A stretch of DNA of 64,000 bases from Bacillus methanolicus MGA3 (GCF_000724485.1 NZ_CP007739.1:3273036-3337035); one strand, 5' to 3'; positions 46,727 through 56,494 are shown, counted from the first letter of the stretch. Numbers and translations: made by a program. The notes: a model not told the origin generated them from the letters alone.

Positions 46727-47221
46727 TTAGAATGGAAGATCATCATCTGAGATGTCAATTTGCCCATCACCGGCAAATGGATCTTCATCTATACGTGTAT
46801 AGCCTTGATTGTTGTTTTGGCGTTGATTCTGATTTCCAAATGGATTGTCTTGATCCCTTGGACCACCATAAAAACCACTGTCGCCTCTGTCACTTGAAGC
46901 ACTTCTCGGCTCAAGAAATTGAACACTTTCTGCTAAGACTTCTGTTACATAAACACGTCTTCCGTCTTGGCCCTCATAGCTGCGCGTTTGCAAGCGTCCA
47001 TCTACGCCAGCAAGACTACCTTTTTTCAAATAGTTTGCGACATTTTCCGCTGCACGCCTCCAAACAACACAGTTAATAAAGTCTGCTTCCCGTTCACCTT
47101 GCTGGTTCGTAAACGTACGATTTACAGCAAGAGTAAAAGTTGTAACCGGAACTCCATTTGGTGTGTAGCGCAACTCGGGATCTCTTGTCAACCGTCCAAC
47201 AAGAACGACACGATTCATCAT
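46727..47221 (-). CDS. ssb: Single-stranded DNA-binding protein
   Basis: 164 residues. OB-fold in the first 106 residues ([20 protein letters not shown], then [19 protein letters not shown]), a Gln/Asn/Gly-rich linker and the acidic tail DISDDDLPF that recruits replication and repair proteins. The ATG at 47219-47221, followed directly by a second ATG, is 9 bases from AAAGGGG and matches the B. subtilis SsbA start. A parS-like palindrome lies 27 bp upstream. Confidence 0.97.
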   Translation of the reverse strand: MMNRVVLVGRLTRDPELRYTPNGVPVTTFTLAVNRTFTNQQGEREADFINCVVWRRAAENVANYLKKGSLAGVDGRLQTRSYEGQDGRRVYVTEVLAESVQFLEPRSASSDRGDSGFYGGPRDQDNPFGNQNQRQNNNQGYTRIDEDPFAGDGQIDISDDDLPF

Positions 47222-47247
47222 CAGAATCAACCCCTTTCAACAACAAA

Positions 47248-47263
47248 TGTTTCATGTGAAACA
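47248..47263. promoter_or_regulatory. parS-like palindrome upstream of ssb
   Basis: TGTTTCATGTGAAACA differs from parS at a single position in the centre (T for C). It lies in the rpsF-ssb gap. The centre CG is important for Spo0J, so binding may be weak. Confidence 0.5.
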
Positions 47264-47297
47264 TTTTTAAAAGTTGGATATATTTTTTAAATAATGA

Positions 47298-47585
47298 TTA
47301 TTCTTCTTCTTTAACAACGATATGACGAATGATGTCTTCGTTGATTTTTGCTAATCGAGAGAATTCTTCAACCGCAGCCGGTTCAGATTTTACGTTAATG
47401 ATATGGTAAATTCCGTCGCGGAAATCTTTGATTTCATAAGCAAGACGGCGTTTTCCCCATTCTTTTGATTCAATAATTTCCGCACCATTCTCCGTTAAGA
47501 TGTTGTCAAAACGCTCAACAAGCGCTTTTTTTGCTTCATCTTCAATGTTTGGGCGGATGATGTACATAATTTCGTACTTTCTCAT
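47298..47585 (-). CDS. rpsF: 30S ribosomal protein S6
   Basis: 95 residues: [40 protein letters not shown] and the acidic end. AAAGGAGGTG precedes the ATG at 47583-47585. First gene of rpsF-ssb-rpsR with a promoter and a leader hairpin upstream. Confidence 0.97.
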   Translation of the reverse strand: MRKYEIMYIIRPNIEDEAKKALVERFDNILTENGAEIIESKEWGKRRLAYEIKDFRDGIYHIINVKSEPAAVEEFSRLAKINEDIIRHIVVKEEE

Positions 47586-47652
47586 CACGTTCACCTCCTT
47601 TTGGTCTAAACGGCCCGAAAACGGGCAAGGAGCAATTATTCATTACTCACAA
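47586..47652 (-). promoter_or_regulatory. rpsF leader, possible S6:S18 autoregulatory RNA
   Basis: Between promoter and start the minus strand holds GCCCGTTTTCGGGC, then CCG and TTTAGACC. S6:S18 leaders in many bacteria show a hairpin with a bulged CCG copying the 16S binding site; the order here is compatible but not proof. Confidence 0.35.
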
Positions 47653-47658
47653 GAAAGA

Positions 47659-47687
47659 ATTATAGCATAGTTTTTATAGCTTTGCAA
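47659..47687 (-). promoter_or_regulatory. rpsF operon promoter
   Basis: On the minus strand TTGCAA (47682-47687) and TATAAT (47659-47664) are 17 bp apart, a near-consensus sigma-A promoter. Confidence 0.75.
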
Positions 47688-47751
47688 ATAAAAATACCAC
47701 AAGATCAGGCTCTGTGGCAGGGTCAAATTTCTTGTCACTTAATAAGTGCTT

Positions 47752-48906
47752 TTATGCATGAAGCAGCATTTTCTTTTTCTTGTTCTTGAAAATAACTTCT
47801 TTATATTCTTCAATCAGCCCATCAAAGATCGATTCCCATGATTGTTTTAAAGCGTATGTTCTCGCTGAATGCCCCATTTTTTCCCTCTTCATTTCATCAA
47901 TGAGAAGCTGCTGAATGGTTTCAAGAAAGTGCTCGTGATCATGGGCACGGCAAATCATGCCTGTTGCATTATTCTGAACAATTCTTGTAACTCCTCCTGA
48001 ATCAGCAACAATCGCTGGTGTCCCTGATGCCAGCGCCTCTAATACAACATTGCCAAATGTTTCAGTTGTTGAAGGGAACACAAACAAATCGGCTTCTGCA
48101 TATGCCTTGGCCAGTTCCTCACCATCTAAATATCCCGTCAAGGTTGCATTTTTCTTGTCCTTTACATGATCAAGCACTTCCTTGTAACTTGGCCCATCGC
48201 CTGCTATAACCCAATGAATTTCTTTTTGAAACTCCGCCGGCATTTCTTCAATAATTTTATAAAGAGTGTGGAGGTCTTTTTCGAGAGATAAGCGACCAAC
48301 ATAAAGAAGGATATAGCGCTCTTTAATTTGATAACGGTTTCGTAAATATTGATTTTTCTTTTCTGGATTAAACAAGCAGCAATCAACGCCTCTGCTCCAA
48401 ATCGAGAGGTTATGAAATCCACGTTCTTCTAAATATTCTTTCGTATCAGAGGATGGCACAAAAATTTTTTCAAATGGCGTATGAAACCACTTCATATAGC
48501 GCCATAGGAGTGAAGATAACCAGGTTAGTTTATAATATTTCAAATACTGATCGAAATGGGTATGGTAAGAAGCGACCATAGGGATTCCCAGCCGTTTGGC
48601 AGCATGTATCCCATATAAGCCCATTGTCAGTGGTGTAGCGATATGAACAAGATCAGGCGAAAAATCGCTTACCCGTTTAAGAATATTATAAGGATTTGCA
48701 ATTGCAGTCCGGCATTCAGGATAGAATAAAAAGGGAAAGCTCGTAAATTGATGTGTATTAGGATACATGATTCCGTCCTCTAACTCGGGAACAAAAATCT
48801 CATATTCAATTCCTCTTTTTTCCATATGATCAGTCAGTCTTTTCAACGTTCGCGCCACACCGTTCACTTGCGGATAAAATGTATCCGAAAATAATGCAAT
48901 ACGCAT
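47752..48906 (-). CDS. GT4 glycosyltransferase, likely on a membrane lipid
   Basis: A 384-residue GT-B enzyme. FSDTFYPQVNGVARTLKRL is the N-terminal motif of the MgtA/DGDG-synthase-like branch; HIATPLTMGLYGIHAAKRLG and SYHTHFDQYLKYY follow; the C-terminal half has LLYVGRLSLEKDL and the E-x7-E motif ETFGNVVLEALASG. Relatives add mannose or glucose to diacylglycerol lipids. GAGGAGG precedes the ATG. The gene is 16 bp after the PAP2 phosphatase gene, forming an operon that is inserted between rpsF and ychF compared with B. subtilis. Confidence 0.88.
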   Translation of the reverse strand: MRIALFSDTFYPQVNGVARTLKRLTDHMEKRGIEYEIFVPELEDGIMYPNTHQFTSFPFLFYPECRTAIANPYNILKRVSDFSPDLVHIATPLTMGLYGIHAAKRLGIPMVASYHTHFDQYLKYYKLTWLSSLLWRYMKWFHTPFEKIFVPSSDTKEYLEERGFHNLSIWSRGVDCCLFNPEKKNQYLRNRYQIKERYILLYVGRLSLEKDLHTLYKIIEEMPAEFQKEIHWVIAGDGPSYKEVLDHVKDKKNATLTGYLDGEELAKAYAEADLFVFPSTTETFGNVVLEALASGTPAIVADSGGVTRIVQNNATGMICRAHDHEHFLETIQQLLIDEMKREKMGHSARTYALKQSWESIFDGLIEEYKEVIFKNKKKKMLLHA

Positions 48907-48922
48907 TGCTGACCTCCTCTTC

Positions 48923-49441
48923 TTATATAAAATAACTAAAGAACAGAGCTGTCATAGAACCTAAGATTGCCCCTGCTGCTACATCAGATGGGTAGTGGAC
49001 ACCGAGCACAACCCTCGAAAAAGCCACGAGTACAGCTAAAGGAAGAAGAAAAGGCGCTAATTCTGGAATATATACACAATAAGGTACGACTACTGAGAAT
49101 ATGGCAGTGGAATGCCCTGAGGGAAAAGAAGGATCTTTAAATAAATAGCCGTAAACTTTAGCATCAGGTAATGCCAGATAAGGACGAATCCGGCGGAAAA
49201 ATCGTTTCATTAAACTTGCAATCAAATGGCTTATTGCCAATGAAAAGCTAGCGGCCAAAACAGTTGATTTCAAAAAGTCCGGACCTACAATATGAAGCAG
49301 CAATTGAATAGAAATTGTAAATCCAGCACCACCGAAATGCGTAATCCATTTAAAAAAAGAAATCACAATTTCCGGCCACTGGTTACAATGGTAAAACCAA
49401 TTTTGATCATACTTGTATATCCATGCTTTTGCCCGTTCCAC
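48923..49441 (-). CDS. PAP2-family membrane phosphatase
   Basis: A 172-residue membrane protein with five or six hydrophobic segments. All three PAP2 motifs are visible: KRFFRRIRP (KX6RP), PSGH in FPSGHSTAIFS, and SRVVLGVHYPSD (SRX5HX3D). It should hydrolyse a lipid phosphate or pyrophosphate (phosphatidylglycerol phosphate, phosphatidate or undecaprenyl diphosphate) at the outer face of the membrane. Paired with the GT4 gene, it may supply diacylglycerol or recycle a lipid carrier; inference. Confidence 0.88.
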   Translation of the reverse strand: MERAKAWIYKYDQNWFYHCNQWPEIVISFFKWITHFGGAGFTISIQLLLHIVGPDFLKSTVLAASFSLAISHLIASLMKRFFRRIRPYLALPDAKVYGYLFKDPSFPSGHSTAIFSVVVPYCVYIPELAPFLLPLAVLVAFSRVVLGVHYPSDVAAGAILGSMTALFFSYFI

Positions 49442-49555
49442 CGGTCGATTTCCCCTTTACAATCGTTTCTATACAAAAATTATAAAGAACAATAGTAAGA
49501 GAAAAATTAAAGGGATGTAAAGATTTTATTAATCTTAATATTCTGAAAAATATAT

Positions 49556-49588
49556 AAAAAAAGCCCTGCAGATATCATCCGCAGAGCT
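49556..49588 (-). terminator. Terminator after ychF
   Basis: AGCTCTGC pairs with GCAGGGCT (one G-T) on the minus strand, followed by TTTTTTTA. Confidence 0.78.
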
Positions 49589-49667
49589 GCTGCTAATAAT
49601 TTAACCAGCCATAACCAACGGAAATCATTGACAGGCAAAGAAAACATTAGTGATGGAAGTTTCAATT

Positions 49668-50768
49668 TTATACATTAAAACGGAAATGGATAATGTCACC
49701 GTCTTGTACTTCGTAATCCTTTCCTTCAAGACGGACTTTTCCTGCTTCACGGGCTGCCGCCATGGAGCCTGCCGCCAATAAGTCATCATAAGAAACGGTT
49801 TCAGCACGAATAAAGCCTCTTTCAAAGTCAGAATGAATAATTCCTGCACACTGAGGAGCTTTCATGCCTTTACGGAACGTCCATGCACGCACTTCCTGAA
49901 CGCCAGCAGTAAAATATGTGGCTAGCCCCAATAATGAATATGCTTTTCTAATTAATTGATCAAGACCGGATTCTTCAATTCCAAGTTCTTGTAAAAACAT
50001 GGCTTTTTCTTCACCGTCAAGCTCAGCAATCTCCGATTCAATTTTTGCACAGACGACAACCACTTCAGCATTATCTTTCTCTGCATATTTTTTCACTTTT
50101 TGGACATATTCATTAGAGGAAGGATCAGCAACATCTTCTTCTCCAACGTTTGCGACGTATAAAACCGGTTTAATTGTAAGAAGATGAAGCCCTTTAACAA
50201 CCTTCATTTGTTCATCGGTAAATTCTACTGCCCGAGCAGGCTTTTCTGATTCAAATGCATCTTTGAGCATCGAAAGAATTTCAAATTCAAATATGGCATC
50301 TTTATCTTTTTGCTTTGCCATTTTCTCAACACGGCCAATGCGTTTTTCTACTGTTTCAAGATCAGCTAAAATTAATTCCAGGTTAATAGTTTCAATGTCA
50401 GCAATCGGATCTACTTTCCCGGAAACATGAGTGATGTTATCATCAGCGAAACAGCGAACGACCTGACAAATCGCATCAACTTCACGAATATGGGATAAGA
50501 ATTTATTTCCGAGGCCTTCCCCTTTGCTTGCACCTTTTACAATTCCGGCAATATCCGTAAATTCAAATGTTGTTGGCACTGTTTTTTTAGGCTGAACAAG
50601 TTCTGTTAATTTTGTTAAACTATGATCCGGCACTTCGACAATCCCTACATTCGGATCAATCGTACAGAAAGGATAGTTTGCGGCTTCAGCTCCCGCTTGA
50701 GTAATTGCATTAAAAAGTGTCGATTTTCCTACGTTTGGCAGTCCGACGATACCTGCTGTTAAGGCCAT
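49668..50768 (-). CDS. ychF: Obg-family P-loop ATPase YchF
   Basis: 366 residues. G1 GLPNVGKST, switch TDIAGIVKGASKGEGLGNKFL, an NVGE/NxxE motif in place of NKxD (giving ATP rather than GTP preference), coiled-coil insert (EKRIGRVEKMAKQKDK) and C-terminal TGS domain (RAWTFRKGMKAPQCAGIIH). AGGAG precedes the ATG at 50766-50768. B. subtilis yyaF. It is thought to bind ribosomes and affect stress responses. Confidence 0.96.
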   Translation of the reverse strand: MALTAGIVGLPNVGKSTLFNAITQAGAEAANYPFCTIDPNVGIVEVPDHSLTKLTELVQPKKTVPTTFEFTDIAGIVKGASKGEGLGNKFLSHIREVDAICQVVRCFADDNITHVSGKVDPIADIETINLELILADLETVEKRIGRVEKMAKQKDKDAIFEFEILSMLKDAFESEKPARAVEFTDEQMKVVKGLHLLTIKPVLYVANVGEEDVADPSSNEYVQKVKKYAEKDNAEVVVVCAKIESEIAELDGEEKAMFLQELGIEESGLDQLIRKAYSLLGLATYFTAGVQEVRAWTFRKGMKAPQCAGIIHSDFERGFIRAETVSYDDLLAAGSMAAAREAGKVRLEGKDYEVQDGDIIHFRFNV

Positions 50769-50890
50769 CCCTGTCACTCCTCTGATCATATAATCTATTT
50801 AATCCATTTTGGTTCATTTTAAAACGAATAAGCCTCTCACAATTATAGATAGTAGCTATTAAAAACACAAGTGCCTAACACCGCTTTAAA

Positions 50891-50924
50891 AAACAAAAGA
50901 AGCATGATTTATTCCTCATGCTTC
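50891..50924 (-). terminator. Terminator overlapping the yyzM stop
   Basis: GAAGCATGA pairs with TCATGCTTC and TTTTGTTTT follows on the minus strand. Confidence 0.8.
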
Positions 50925-51106
50925 TCAAGTATTTTTTTCAGCTTTCTTGAAAATTTTTTTCGCGGGATTAACACGCTGTGGGCGCAGCCTTCGCATTTAA
51001 TGCGAATGTCCATGCCCATTCTAATAATTTTCCAGCGGTTTGTTCCACAAGGATGAGGCTTTTTCATTTCAACAATATCATATAATCCAAACTCTTTTTG
51101 CTCCAT
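50909..51106 (-). CDS. yyzM: DUF951-family protein YyzM
   Basis: 65 residues. YDIVEMKKPHPCGTNRWKII followed by MGMDIRIKCEGCAHSVLI holds three cysteines (CGTN and CEGC) plus a nearby His, probably a small metal site in a beta-barrel. This family regularly sits between ychF and the spo0J region in bacilli; function unknown. It lies 8 bp after the mechanosensitive channel gene. Confidence 0.88.
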   Translation of the reverse strand: MEQKEFGLYDIVEMKKPHPCGTNRWKIIRMGMDIRIKCEGCAHSVLIPRKKFSRKLKKILEKHEE

Positions 51107-51114
51107 TGGCTATC

Positions 51115-52017
51115 CTATTCCTTTCCTAACTGTTTTTGCTCTCCTTGTTCATCACTTCTGCTGTACATGACAAGGCGCGGAAATGGAATATCGAATCCAT
51201 GAGCTTCAAGCAGAACTTTTAATTCCCTGCGAAGCATTCTAGCAATATTAAAATGCTTCATTGGTAATGTTTCTGCTACAATTCTCAAGACTACTTCAGA
51301 TGTTCCAATATTTTGGACTCCCAATAGTTCTGGAGGTTTCACGATATCCTCATATCGATCCGGGAGGTCCTTCAAAAAATCTTGAATAACCTTTTCCGCA
51401 CGTTCAATATCTTCATTATAGGCAATACTAACATCAACCACTGCAACACTGTTATAAAGGGAAAAGTTAGTAACCTCTGAAATGCTTCCATTTGGAATAA
51501 TATGAAGTTCACCTGTCCAGTTTTTAATTTTCGTCGTCCTTAAGCCAATTTCCTCTACCGTTCCTTCAAACTGGCCGACACGTACATGATCTCCTACAGA
51601 AAATTGGTCTTCAAAAATAATAAAAAACCCGGAAATGATATCTTTTACAAGACTTTGTGCACCGAATCCAACTGCCAGACCTACAATCCCTGCTCCGGCT
51701 AAAAGAGGTTTTACCTCAATCGATAATATTGGCAAAATCATGATTATAGCAATGAAATAGACAACATATGTAAGCATATTTTCAAGCAATTTCTTTAATG
51801 TAGCTTCCCTTCGCTCCGAAAAACGAATAGGAGCTTTTGCCCTCACAAGGAAAATGTTTTTAATGATCAATTTTCCGATGCGCAATACAATTGCAGAGAG
51901 TATCATAATGGCCATAATTTTTAGGAGGCCTGTTCCAATCGCGATCCATGTATCTTCATTTAGAATTTTTTCTTTAAGATTATTAAACATTTCTTGCATA
52001 AAATCACCAGCTTTCAT
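51115..52017 (-). CDS. MscS-family mechanosensitive ion channel
   Basis: A 300-residue MscS-type channel. Three membrane helices (about 25-50, 80-100 and 105-130), the pore helix AGAGIVGLAVGFGAQSLVKD with the Gly/Ala pattern and the QSLVKDIISGFFI hinge, then a beta domain (FSVGDHVRVGQFEGTVEEIGLRTT) and a C-terminal alpha/beta part. It opens to release solutes on osmotic downshift. Start uncertain: ATG at 52017 or the seventh codon ATG. Confidence 0.93.
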   Translation of the reverse strand: MKAGDFMQEMFNNLKEKILNEDTWIAIGTGLLKIMAIMILSAIVLRIGKLIIKNIFLVRAKAPIRFSERREATLKKLLENMLTYVVYFIAIIMILPILSIEVKPLLAGAGIVGLAVGFGAQSLVKDIISGFFIIFEDQFSVGDHVRVGQFEGTVEEIGLRTTKIKNWTGELHIIPNGSISEVTNFSLYNSVAVVDVSIAYNEDIERAEKVIQDFLKDLPDRYEDIVKPPELLGVQNIGTSEVVLRIVAETLPMKHFNIARMLRRELKVLLEAHGFDIPFPRLVMYSRSDEQGEQKQLGKE

Positions 52018-52263
52018 GAATATTCACAGCTGTACAAATTTAATTGTTCGTGCGTTTTTAAGTGCATACTTTGAATGCATAGCCGTTTTATGAATCTATA
52101 TATATATTGTAACAAGTCTTTATTTTACTTTGTAGTTTCTAACCGTGCAACAAGTAATGCTCCTAGTTCTTTTTACCCTGTTTAAAAAATTCCCATTTCA
52201 GGTATGTATACATAACATAAATTTTCCGTATACTGTTACTACTATGGAGAAGGAGTGGAACCA

Positions 52264-52896
52264 ATGAATTTAAAACCCAATTTTTTTGAAAAGAGAGGCG
52301 AAACGGCAAGAATATTTTACGATGAGCAGCTGGCCGCTGGAAAAATTTCCACAGAATTATTGTCGCTTATTCCAGTTATTAGCAGCCGCCCAATCGTATT
52401 TGTTTGTATTGGCACTGACCGCTCTACTGGTGATTCATTAGGTCCACTTGTCGGAACGCTACTTGAAGAAAAGGCCATTGCACCTTTTCATGTATACGGA
52501 ACGCTTGAGGATCCAATCCATGCTGTTAATCTTGAAGATAAATTAATGGAGATAAAAGAAAAACATGTTCATCCTTTTATCATCGGAATTGATGCATGCC
52601 TTGGCCGGCTAAAAAGCGTTGGCGTTATTCAAATCGGTGAAGGTCCGGTTAAACCCGGAGCAGGAGTAAATAAAGAGCTTCCGCCTGTAGGAGACATACA
52701 TATTACAGGTATTGTGAATGTCAGCGGCTTTATGGAATTTTTTGTTTTGCAAAATACAAGGCTTAATCTTGTATTAAAAATGGCAAAAACAATCGCAGAT
52801 GGCATTTCTACAGCTAGCCTTGCTTTTCATAATAAAAAACAATCATGGAAAGAAGTAAACTGGAGCCTTGATCAAGGACAAAACAAATTAATGTAA
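52264..52896 (+). CDS. yyaC: Sporulation protein YyaC (DUF1256, GPR-like peptidase fold)
   Basis: A 210-residue protein with IVFVCIGTDRSTGDSLGPLVG near residue 55, IGIDACLGRLKSVGVIQIGEG and GVNKELPPVGDIHITGIVNV, the DUF1256 hallmarks shared with spore germination protease GPR. AAGGAG is 8 bases before the ATG at 52264; an in-frame GTG at 52255 is less likely. It is one of few plus-strand genes near the origin, as in B. subtilis. Confidence 0.95.
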   Translation: MNLKPNFFEKRGETARIFYDEQLAAGKISTELLSLIPVISSRPIVFVCIGTDRSTGDSLGPLVGTLLEEKAIAPFHVYGTLEDPIHAVNLEDKLMEIKEKHVHPFIIGIDACLGRLKSVGVIQIGEGPVKPGAGVNKELPPVGDIHITGIVNVSGFMEFFVLQNTRLNLVLKMAKTIADGISTASLAFHNKKQSWKEVNWSLDQGQNKLM

Positions 52897-52908
52897 TAAG
52901 AAAACGAG

Positions 52909-52937
52909 CATGAGTTTTAAACTCCTAACCTAGGAAA
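52909..52937 (-). repeat. Dispersed motif, diverged copy 4
   Basis: On the minus strand TTTCCTAGGTTAGGAGTTTA then AAACTCATG, aligning with copies 1-3 with several differences. Confidence 0.45.
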
Positions 52938-53010
52938 TCCTCTAAAAGTTGCCGCTTTTCTCGTACCATGAATCGCTTCTGAAGTGTTCCTTATTGGAGC
53001 TAGACATAAA

Positions 53011-53036
53011 TGGGAAGGATAAATGAATCCTTCCCA
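53011..53036 (-). terminator. Hairpin between yyaC and the DUF554 gene
   Basis: TGGGAAGGAT pairs perfectly with ATCCTTCCCA. T-runs are weak on both strands, but the place between convergent genes suits a terminator. Confidence 0.6.
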
Positions 53037-53054
53037 ATGTTCATAACAAAAATT

Positions 53055-53759
53055 TTACTTGAAACAATAAATAATTGCAACGATCAGCCCTGATACAACA
53101 ATGCCCGGCAAAAAATTTGCAACGCGGATTTTTGTCAATCCTGTCAAATTTAATCCGATGGCAAAAATCATCACTCCGCCTGTAGCAGTCATTTCCGTTA
53201 TAAAACTGTCCAAAAGCGCCTGTGGCACAAACCGGTCAATTTGCGTGGCGAAAAGAGCGATTGTTCCTTCATAAATGATTACCGGAAAAGCAGAAAACAA
53301 AACGCCGATTCCTAGCGTAGTCGTTAAAATTAATGCAGTAAATCCGTCTATAATCGCTTTTGTATAAAGAACATCGTTATCCCCGCGGAGACCACTGTCC
53401 AATGCACCAATAATGGCCATTGCCCCAATCACAAATATTAAGGTTGCTGTTACAAAACCTTGTGAAATGCTTCCCTGGCCTTTTGATCCGATTTTTCTTT
53501 CCAACCAGTTCCCAAGCTGACTTAATTTATCTTCTAGTGCAATTAACTCTCCAATAACTGCACCTAAAACTAAACTAATAATCACAACCAGAAAATTAGT
53601 GCTTTTAAATCCCATTTGCAATCCAAGCACCATCACGGCCAGTCCGATTCCGTGCATAACCGTTGTCTTCATGTGTTCAGGAATTCGGTGGAGCAGTTTC
53701 CCAAAAAAAGTGCCGACAATAATAAAAAGTCCATTTACAAGCGTTCCTAGCAAAAACAT
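53055..53759 (-). CDS. DUF554 membrane protein
   Basis: A 234-residue protein with about seven hydrophobic segments. FLLGTLVNGLFIIVGTFFGK at the start and FVIGAMAIIGALDSGLRGDN in the middle are typical of DUF554. Function unknown; possibly a transporter or channel. AAAGGGG precedes the ATG at 53757-53759; the longer frame would run into spo0J and is rejected. It stands between yyaC and spo0J, as in many bacilli. Confidence 0.88.
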   Translation of the reverse strand: MFLLGTLVNGLFIIVGTFFGKLLHRIPEHMKTTVMHGIGLAVMVLGLQMGFKSTNFLVVIISLVLGAVIGELIALEDKLSQLGNWLERKIGSKGQGSISQGFVTATLIFVIGAMAIIGALDSGLRGDNDVLYTKAIIDGFTALILTTTLGIGVLFSAFPVIIYEGTIALFATQIDRFVPQALLDSFITEMTATGGVMIFAIGLNLTGLTKIRVANFLPGIVVSGLIVAIIYCFK

Positions 53760-53805
53760 AATTTTCCCCTTTGTCTCATAAAAAATAAACCATCGACTTG
53801 ATGGC

Positions 53806-54663
53806 TTAAGTGGATAAATCTTTCCCATCCAATAATTCAAGAATCCGTTCTAAGTCTTCTTGGGAGAAAAACTCTATTTCGATTTTTCCTTTATTTTTCG
53901 TTTTCTTTATATTAACAGTCGTACCAAACCGCTCGCGCAATAATGATTCTCTCTCCTGCAGAAAAAGATCTTTTTCGATTTTCTTCTTTTTTGTTTCACG
54001 TGAAACTTTTTCATTTAATTGTTGGATCAAATGTTCAAGCTGGCGGACATTTAAATTTTCTTTGATTGTTTTTTCAACTACAGCTGCCATGTTTTCTTTT
54101 TTACGCAAACCTAATAATGCCCTTCCATGGCCCATTGATATTTGTCCTTCTGAAATTAACTCCTGAATTTTCGGAGGAAGCGATAGAAGCCTTACATGGT
54201 TTGCTATATGCGGACGGCTTTTCCCAAGGCGCTTTGCTAATTCTTCCTGTGTCAAGTTTAGTTTTTTCATTAACATTTGATACGCTGACGCTTCCTCAAT
54301 CGGTGTTAAATCTTCCCTTTGCAGATTTTCCAAAACCGCTAACTCCATCATTTGCTGCTCGTTTAAATCACGAACTACAACAGGCACCTTTTCAAGATTT
54401 GCTTCTTTTGCAGCCCGATAACGCCTTTCGCCCACAACAATCTCATAACCTTTAATGCTTTTTCTTACGATGATAGGCTGTAAAATCCCGTGTTCAAGAA
54501 TCGATTGTTTCAATTCTTCAATCGCTTCCTTCTGAAAAACCTTACGTGGTTGATAAGGGTTGGGACGAAGTTCTTTAATGTTAACTTCTTGAACTGTCTC
54601 TCCTTTTTCAGCTTCCAAATTCGTGAAAAATGCATTTAGTCCTTTTCCTAAACCTTTAGCCAT
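53806..54663 (-). CDS. parB: Chromosome partition protein ParB (Spo0J)
   Basis: 285 residues. N-terminal CTPase/ParB domain with [12 protein letters not shown] and [13 protein letters not shown], central HTH ([20 protein letters not shown]), C-terminal dimerisation domain. It binds parS, spreads as a CTP-dependent clamp and loads SMC. It carries a parS within its own gene. The start overlaps the soj stop by 8 bases. Confidence 0.97.
   Translation of the reverse strand: MAKGLGKGLNAFFTNLEAEKGETVQEVNIKELRPNPYQPRKVFQKEAIEELKQSILEHGILQPIIVRKSIKGYEIVVGERRYRAAKEANLEKVPVVVRDLNEQQMMELAVLENLQREDLTPIEEASAYQMLMKKLNLTQEELAKRLGKSRPHIANHVRLLSLPPKIQELISEGQISMGHGRALLGLRKKENMAAVVEKTIKENLNVRQLEHLIQQLNEKVSRETKKKKIEKDLFLQERESLLRERFGTTVNIKKTKNKGKIEIEFFSQEDLERILELLDGKDLST
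53992..54007. promoter_or_regulatory. parS site inside spo0J
   Basis: TGTTTCACGTGAAACT matches the parS consensus at 15 of 16 positions. The B. subtilis gene has a parS here too. It encodes VSRET, as does the parS inside walK. Confidence 0.9.
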
Positions 54664-55417
54664 TCACAACCACTTCCTTTGCCAAATCTAAATAAACCTC
54701 CGTTCCCCTTGATTTTGGGTCATAAATAATAATTGGTTCTCCATGGCTTGGTGCTTCGCTTAGACGTACATTTCTTGGAATGATGGTTTTATATACTTTA
54801 TCTTGAAAATATTTTTTTACTTCTTCGATCACTTGGATACCAAGGTTGGTTCTGGCATCAAGCATCGTTAATAAGACACCTTCAATCCGGAGATCATGGT
54901 TAAGATGCTTTTGAACTAGACGTACAGTATTCAATAACTGACTTAAGCCTTCCAATGCATAGTATTCGCACTGGACCGGGATTAAAACTGAATCAGAAGC
55001 GGTTAAGGCATTTATCGTCAGCAAGCCAAGTGAAGGCGGGCAATCAATAATGATATAATCATAATCATCTCTCACTTCCTCTAATGCCCGTTTCAATCGA
55101 ACTTCCCTTGAAATAGTCGGTACGAGTTCAATTTCTGCTCCGGCCAATTGAATAGTAGCCGGAATTACATCTAAATTTTCAACAGAAGTTGGCTTAATGA
55201 CCTTTTTTGCTTCAACATCATCTACTAAAACATCGTAAATGCATTGAGCTACGTCGGCTTTTTCAATTCCAACACCGCTGGTGGCATTACCTTGCGGATC
55301 TATGTCTACCATTAAAACTTTCTTTCCTATGTATGCTAAGCAGGCGCCTAGATTAACAGAGGTGGTCGTTTTTCCGACTCCCCCTTTTTGGTTCGCGATT
55401 GCAATTACTTTGCCCAC
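54656..55417 (-). CDS. soj: Chromosome partition ATPase ParA (Soj)
   Basis: 253 residues, as in B. subtilis. [14 protein letters not shown] is the deviant Walker A (residues 10-17), [11 protein letters not shown] the switch, IIDCPPSLG Walker B. The frame is open from 55435, but the GTG at 55415-55417 gives the canonical N-terminus [12 protein letters not shown]. It controls DnaA and, with Spo0J, origin segregation. Confidence 0.96.
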   Translation of the reverse strand: MGKVIAIANQKGGVGKTTTSVNLGACLAYIGKKVLMVDIDPQGNATSGVGIEKADVAQCIYDVLVDDVEAKKVIKPTSVENLDVIPATIQLAGAEIELVPTISREVRLKRALEEVRDDYDYIIIDCPPSLGLLTINALTASDSVLIPVQCEYYALEGLSQLLNTVRLVQKHLNHDLRIEGVLLTMLDARTNLGIQVIEEVKKYFQDKVYKTIIPRNVRLSEAPSHGEPIIIYDPKSRGTEVYLDLAKEVVVNG

Positions 55418-55573
55418 GATGTCACCTACCCTCATTTCCTCTAAAGTAAAACTTTCGAAAGCGTATGGAAAACTATTTGACTAATAATCATGTAATATAT
55501 TTTATCACGAAAAAGATAGGATCATAGCTTTTTTCACTAAATTCTCGAGAATCAAAGAATTTTTAATAAACAT

Positions 55574-55609
55574 AAAAAGAGAGAAACTAAACAGTTGTTC
55601 AGTTTCTCT
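55574..55609 (-). terminator. Terminator after noc
   Basis: AGAGAAACT pairs with AGTTTCTCT; TTTTTATG follows on the minus strand. Confidence 0.8.
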
Positions 55610-55624
55610 TCTATGGAATAAGTG

Positions 55625-56494
55625 CTATTTCTTTTTTGGAATGCGAATTGTGAACTGGTAATAATCTTCAAATTCTTCCTCTTCTGAGTCAAGAGTAATA
55701 CCGCTTTCTGACACCATTGATAAAGATTGGCGAATCGTATTAACCGCAATTCTCATATCTTTGCTGAATACTTTTCTTTTTGGCTGAGGCTTTTTTTCAG
55801 TTTGTTCAAGCATTTTTGCAACCCGTTCTTCAGTTTGTTTCACATTTAAATTTTTCTCAATAATTTCCTGAAGTAATTTTACTTGTTTTTCTGGATCTTT
55901 CAATGGTATAAGAGAACGGGCATGCCGTTCGGTAATTATTTTATTCAAAAGTGCTTCCTGGACTTCATTTGGAAGTTTAAGAAGGCGGAGCTTATTCGCA
56001 ACTGTGGATTGCCCTTTTCCCAGCCGTTGTGCCAAAGCTTCCTGCGTTAAATTATGAAGCTCAAGCAATTTCCCGTATGCAATAGCTTCTTCAATTGGGG
56101 AAAGTTCTTCCCTCTGTAAATTTTCAATCAGCGCCATTGAGGCGGTTTCCGTATCATTAAGGTTTTTAATAATCGCAGGAACTTCATCCCAGCCAAGCTT
56201 TTTCATTGCTCGCCAGCGCCGCTCGCCTGCGATAATTTCAAACTGGTTATTTCCAAACTCTCTGACTACGATCGGCTGAATAATGCCATGTGTATGAATC
56301 GTCCGTGCCAATTCTTCTATTTTCTCATCGTCAAATACCGTCCTTGGCTGAAAGCGATTCGGAACGATATCTTCGATTGGTATCTTCTTTATTTCTTCCG
56401 TATGATCGGTTTCGGCTTGTTCAGCCGGAATTTCTATATCATCTTGTTGATCCTTTTCGCCTAGGCCAAAAAAGCGTGAAAAAGAACGCTTCAT
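55625..56494 (-). CDS. noc: Nucleoid occlusion protein Noc
   Basis: 289 residues, a ParB paralogue. [15 protein letters not shown] at the start is the membrane-targeting amphipathic helix of Noc; ParB domain [20 protein letters not shown] and [36 protein letters not shown]. It binds NBS sites and prevents septation over the nucleoid. ATG at 56492-56494 chosen to match the known start; a GTG precedes it. Confidence 0.96.
   Translation of the reverse strand: MKRSFSRFFGLGEKDQQDDIEIPAEQAETDHTEEIKKIPIEDIVPNRFQPRTVFDDEKIEELARTIHTHGIIQPIVVREFGNNQFEIIAGERRWRAMKKLGWDEVPAIIKNLNDTETASMALIENLQREELSPIEEAIAYGKLLELHNLTQEALAQRLGKGQSTVANKLRLLKLPNEVQEALLNKIITERHARSLIPLKDPEKQVKLLQEIIEKNLNVKQTEERVAKMLEQTEKKPQPKRKVFSKDMRIAVNTIRQSLSMVSESGITLDSEEEEFEDYYQFTIRIPKKK

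Noticed and set aside
55436..55573. Extra parS between noc and soj
   Set aside because: No sequence closer than about half the consensus was found there.
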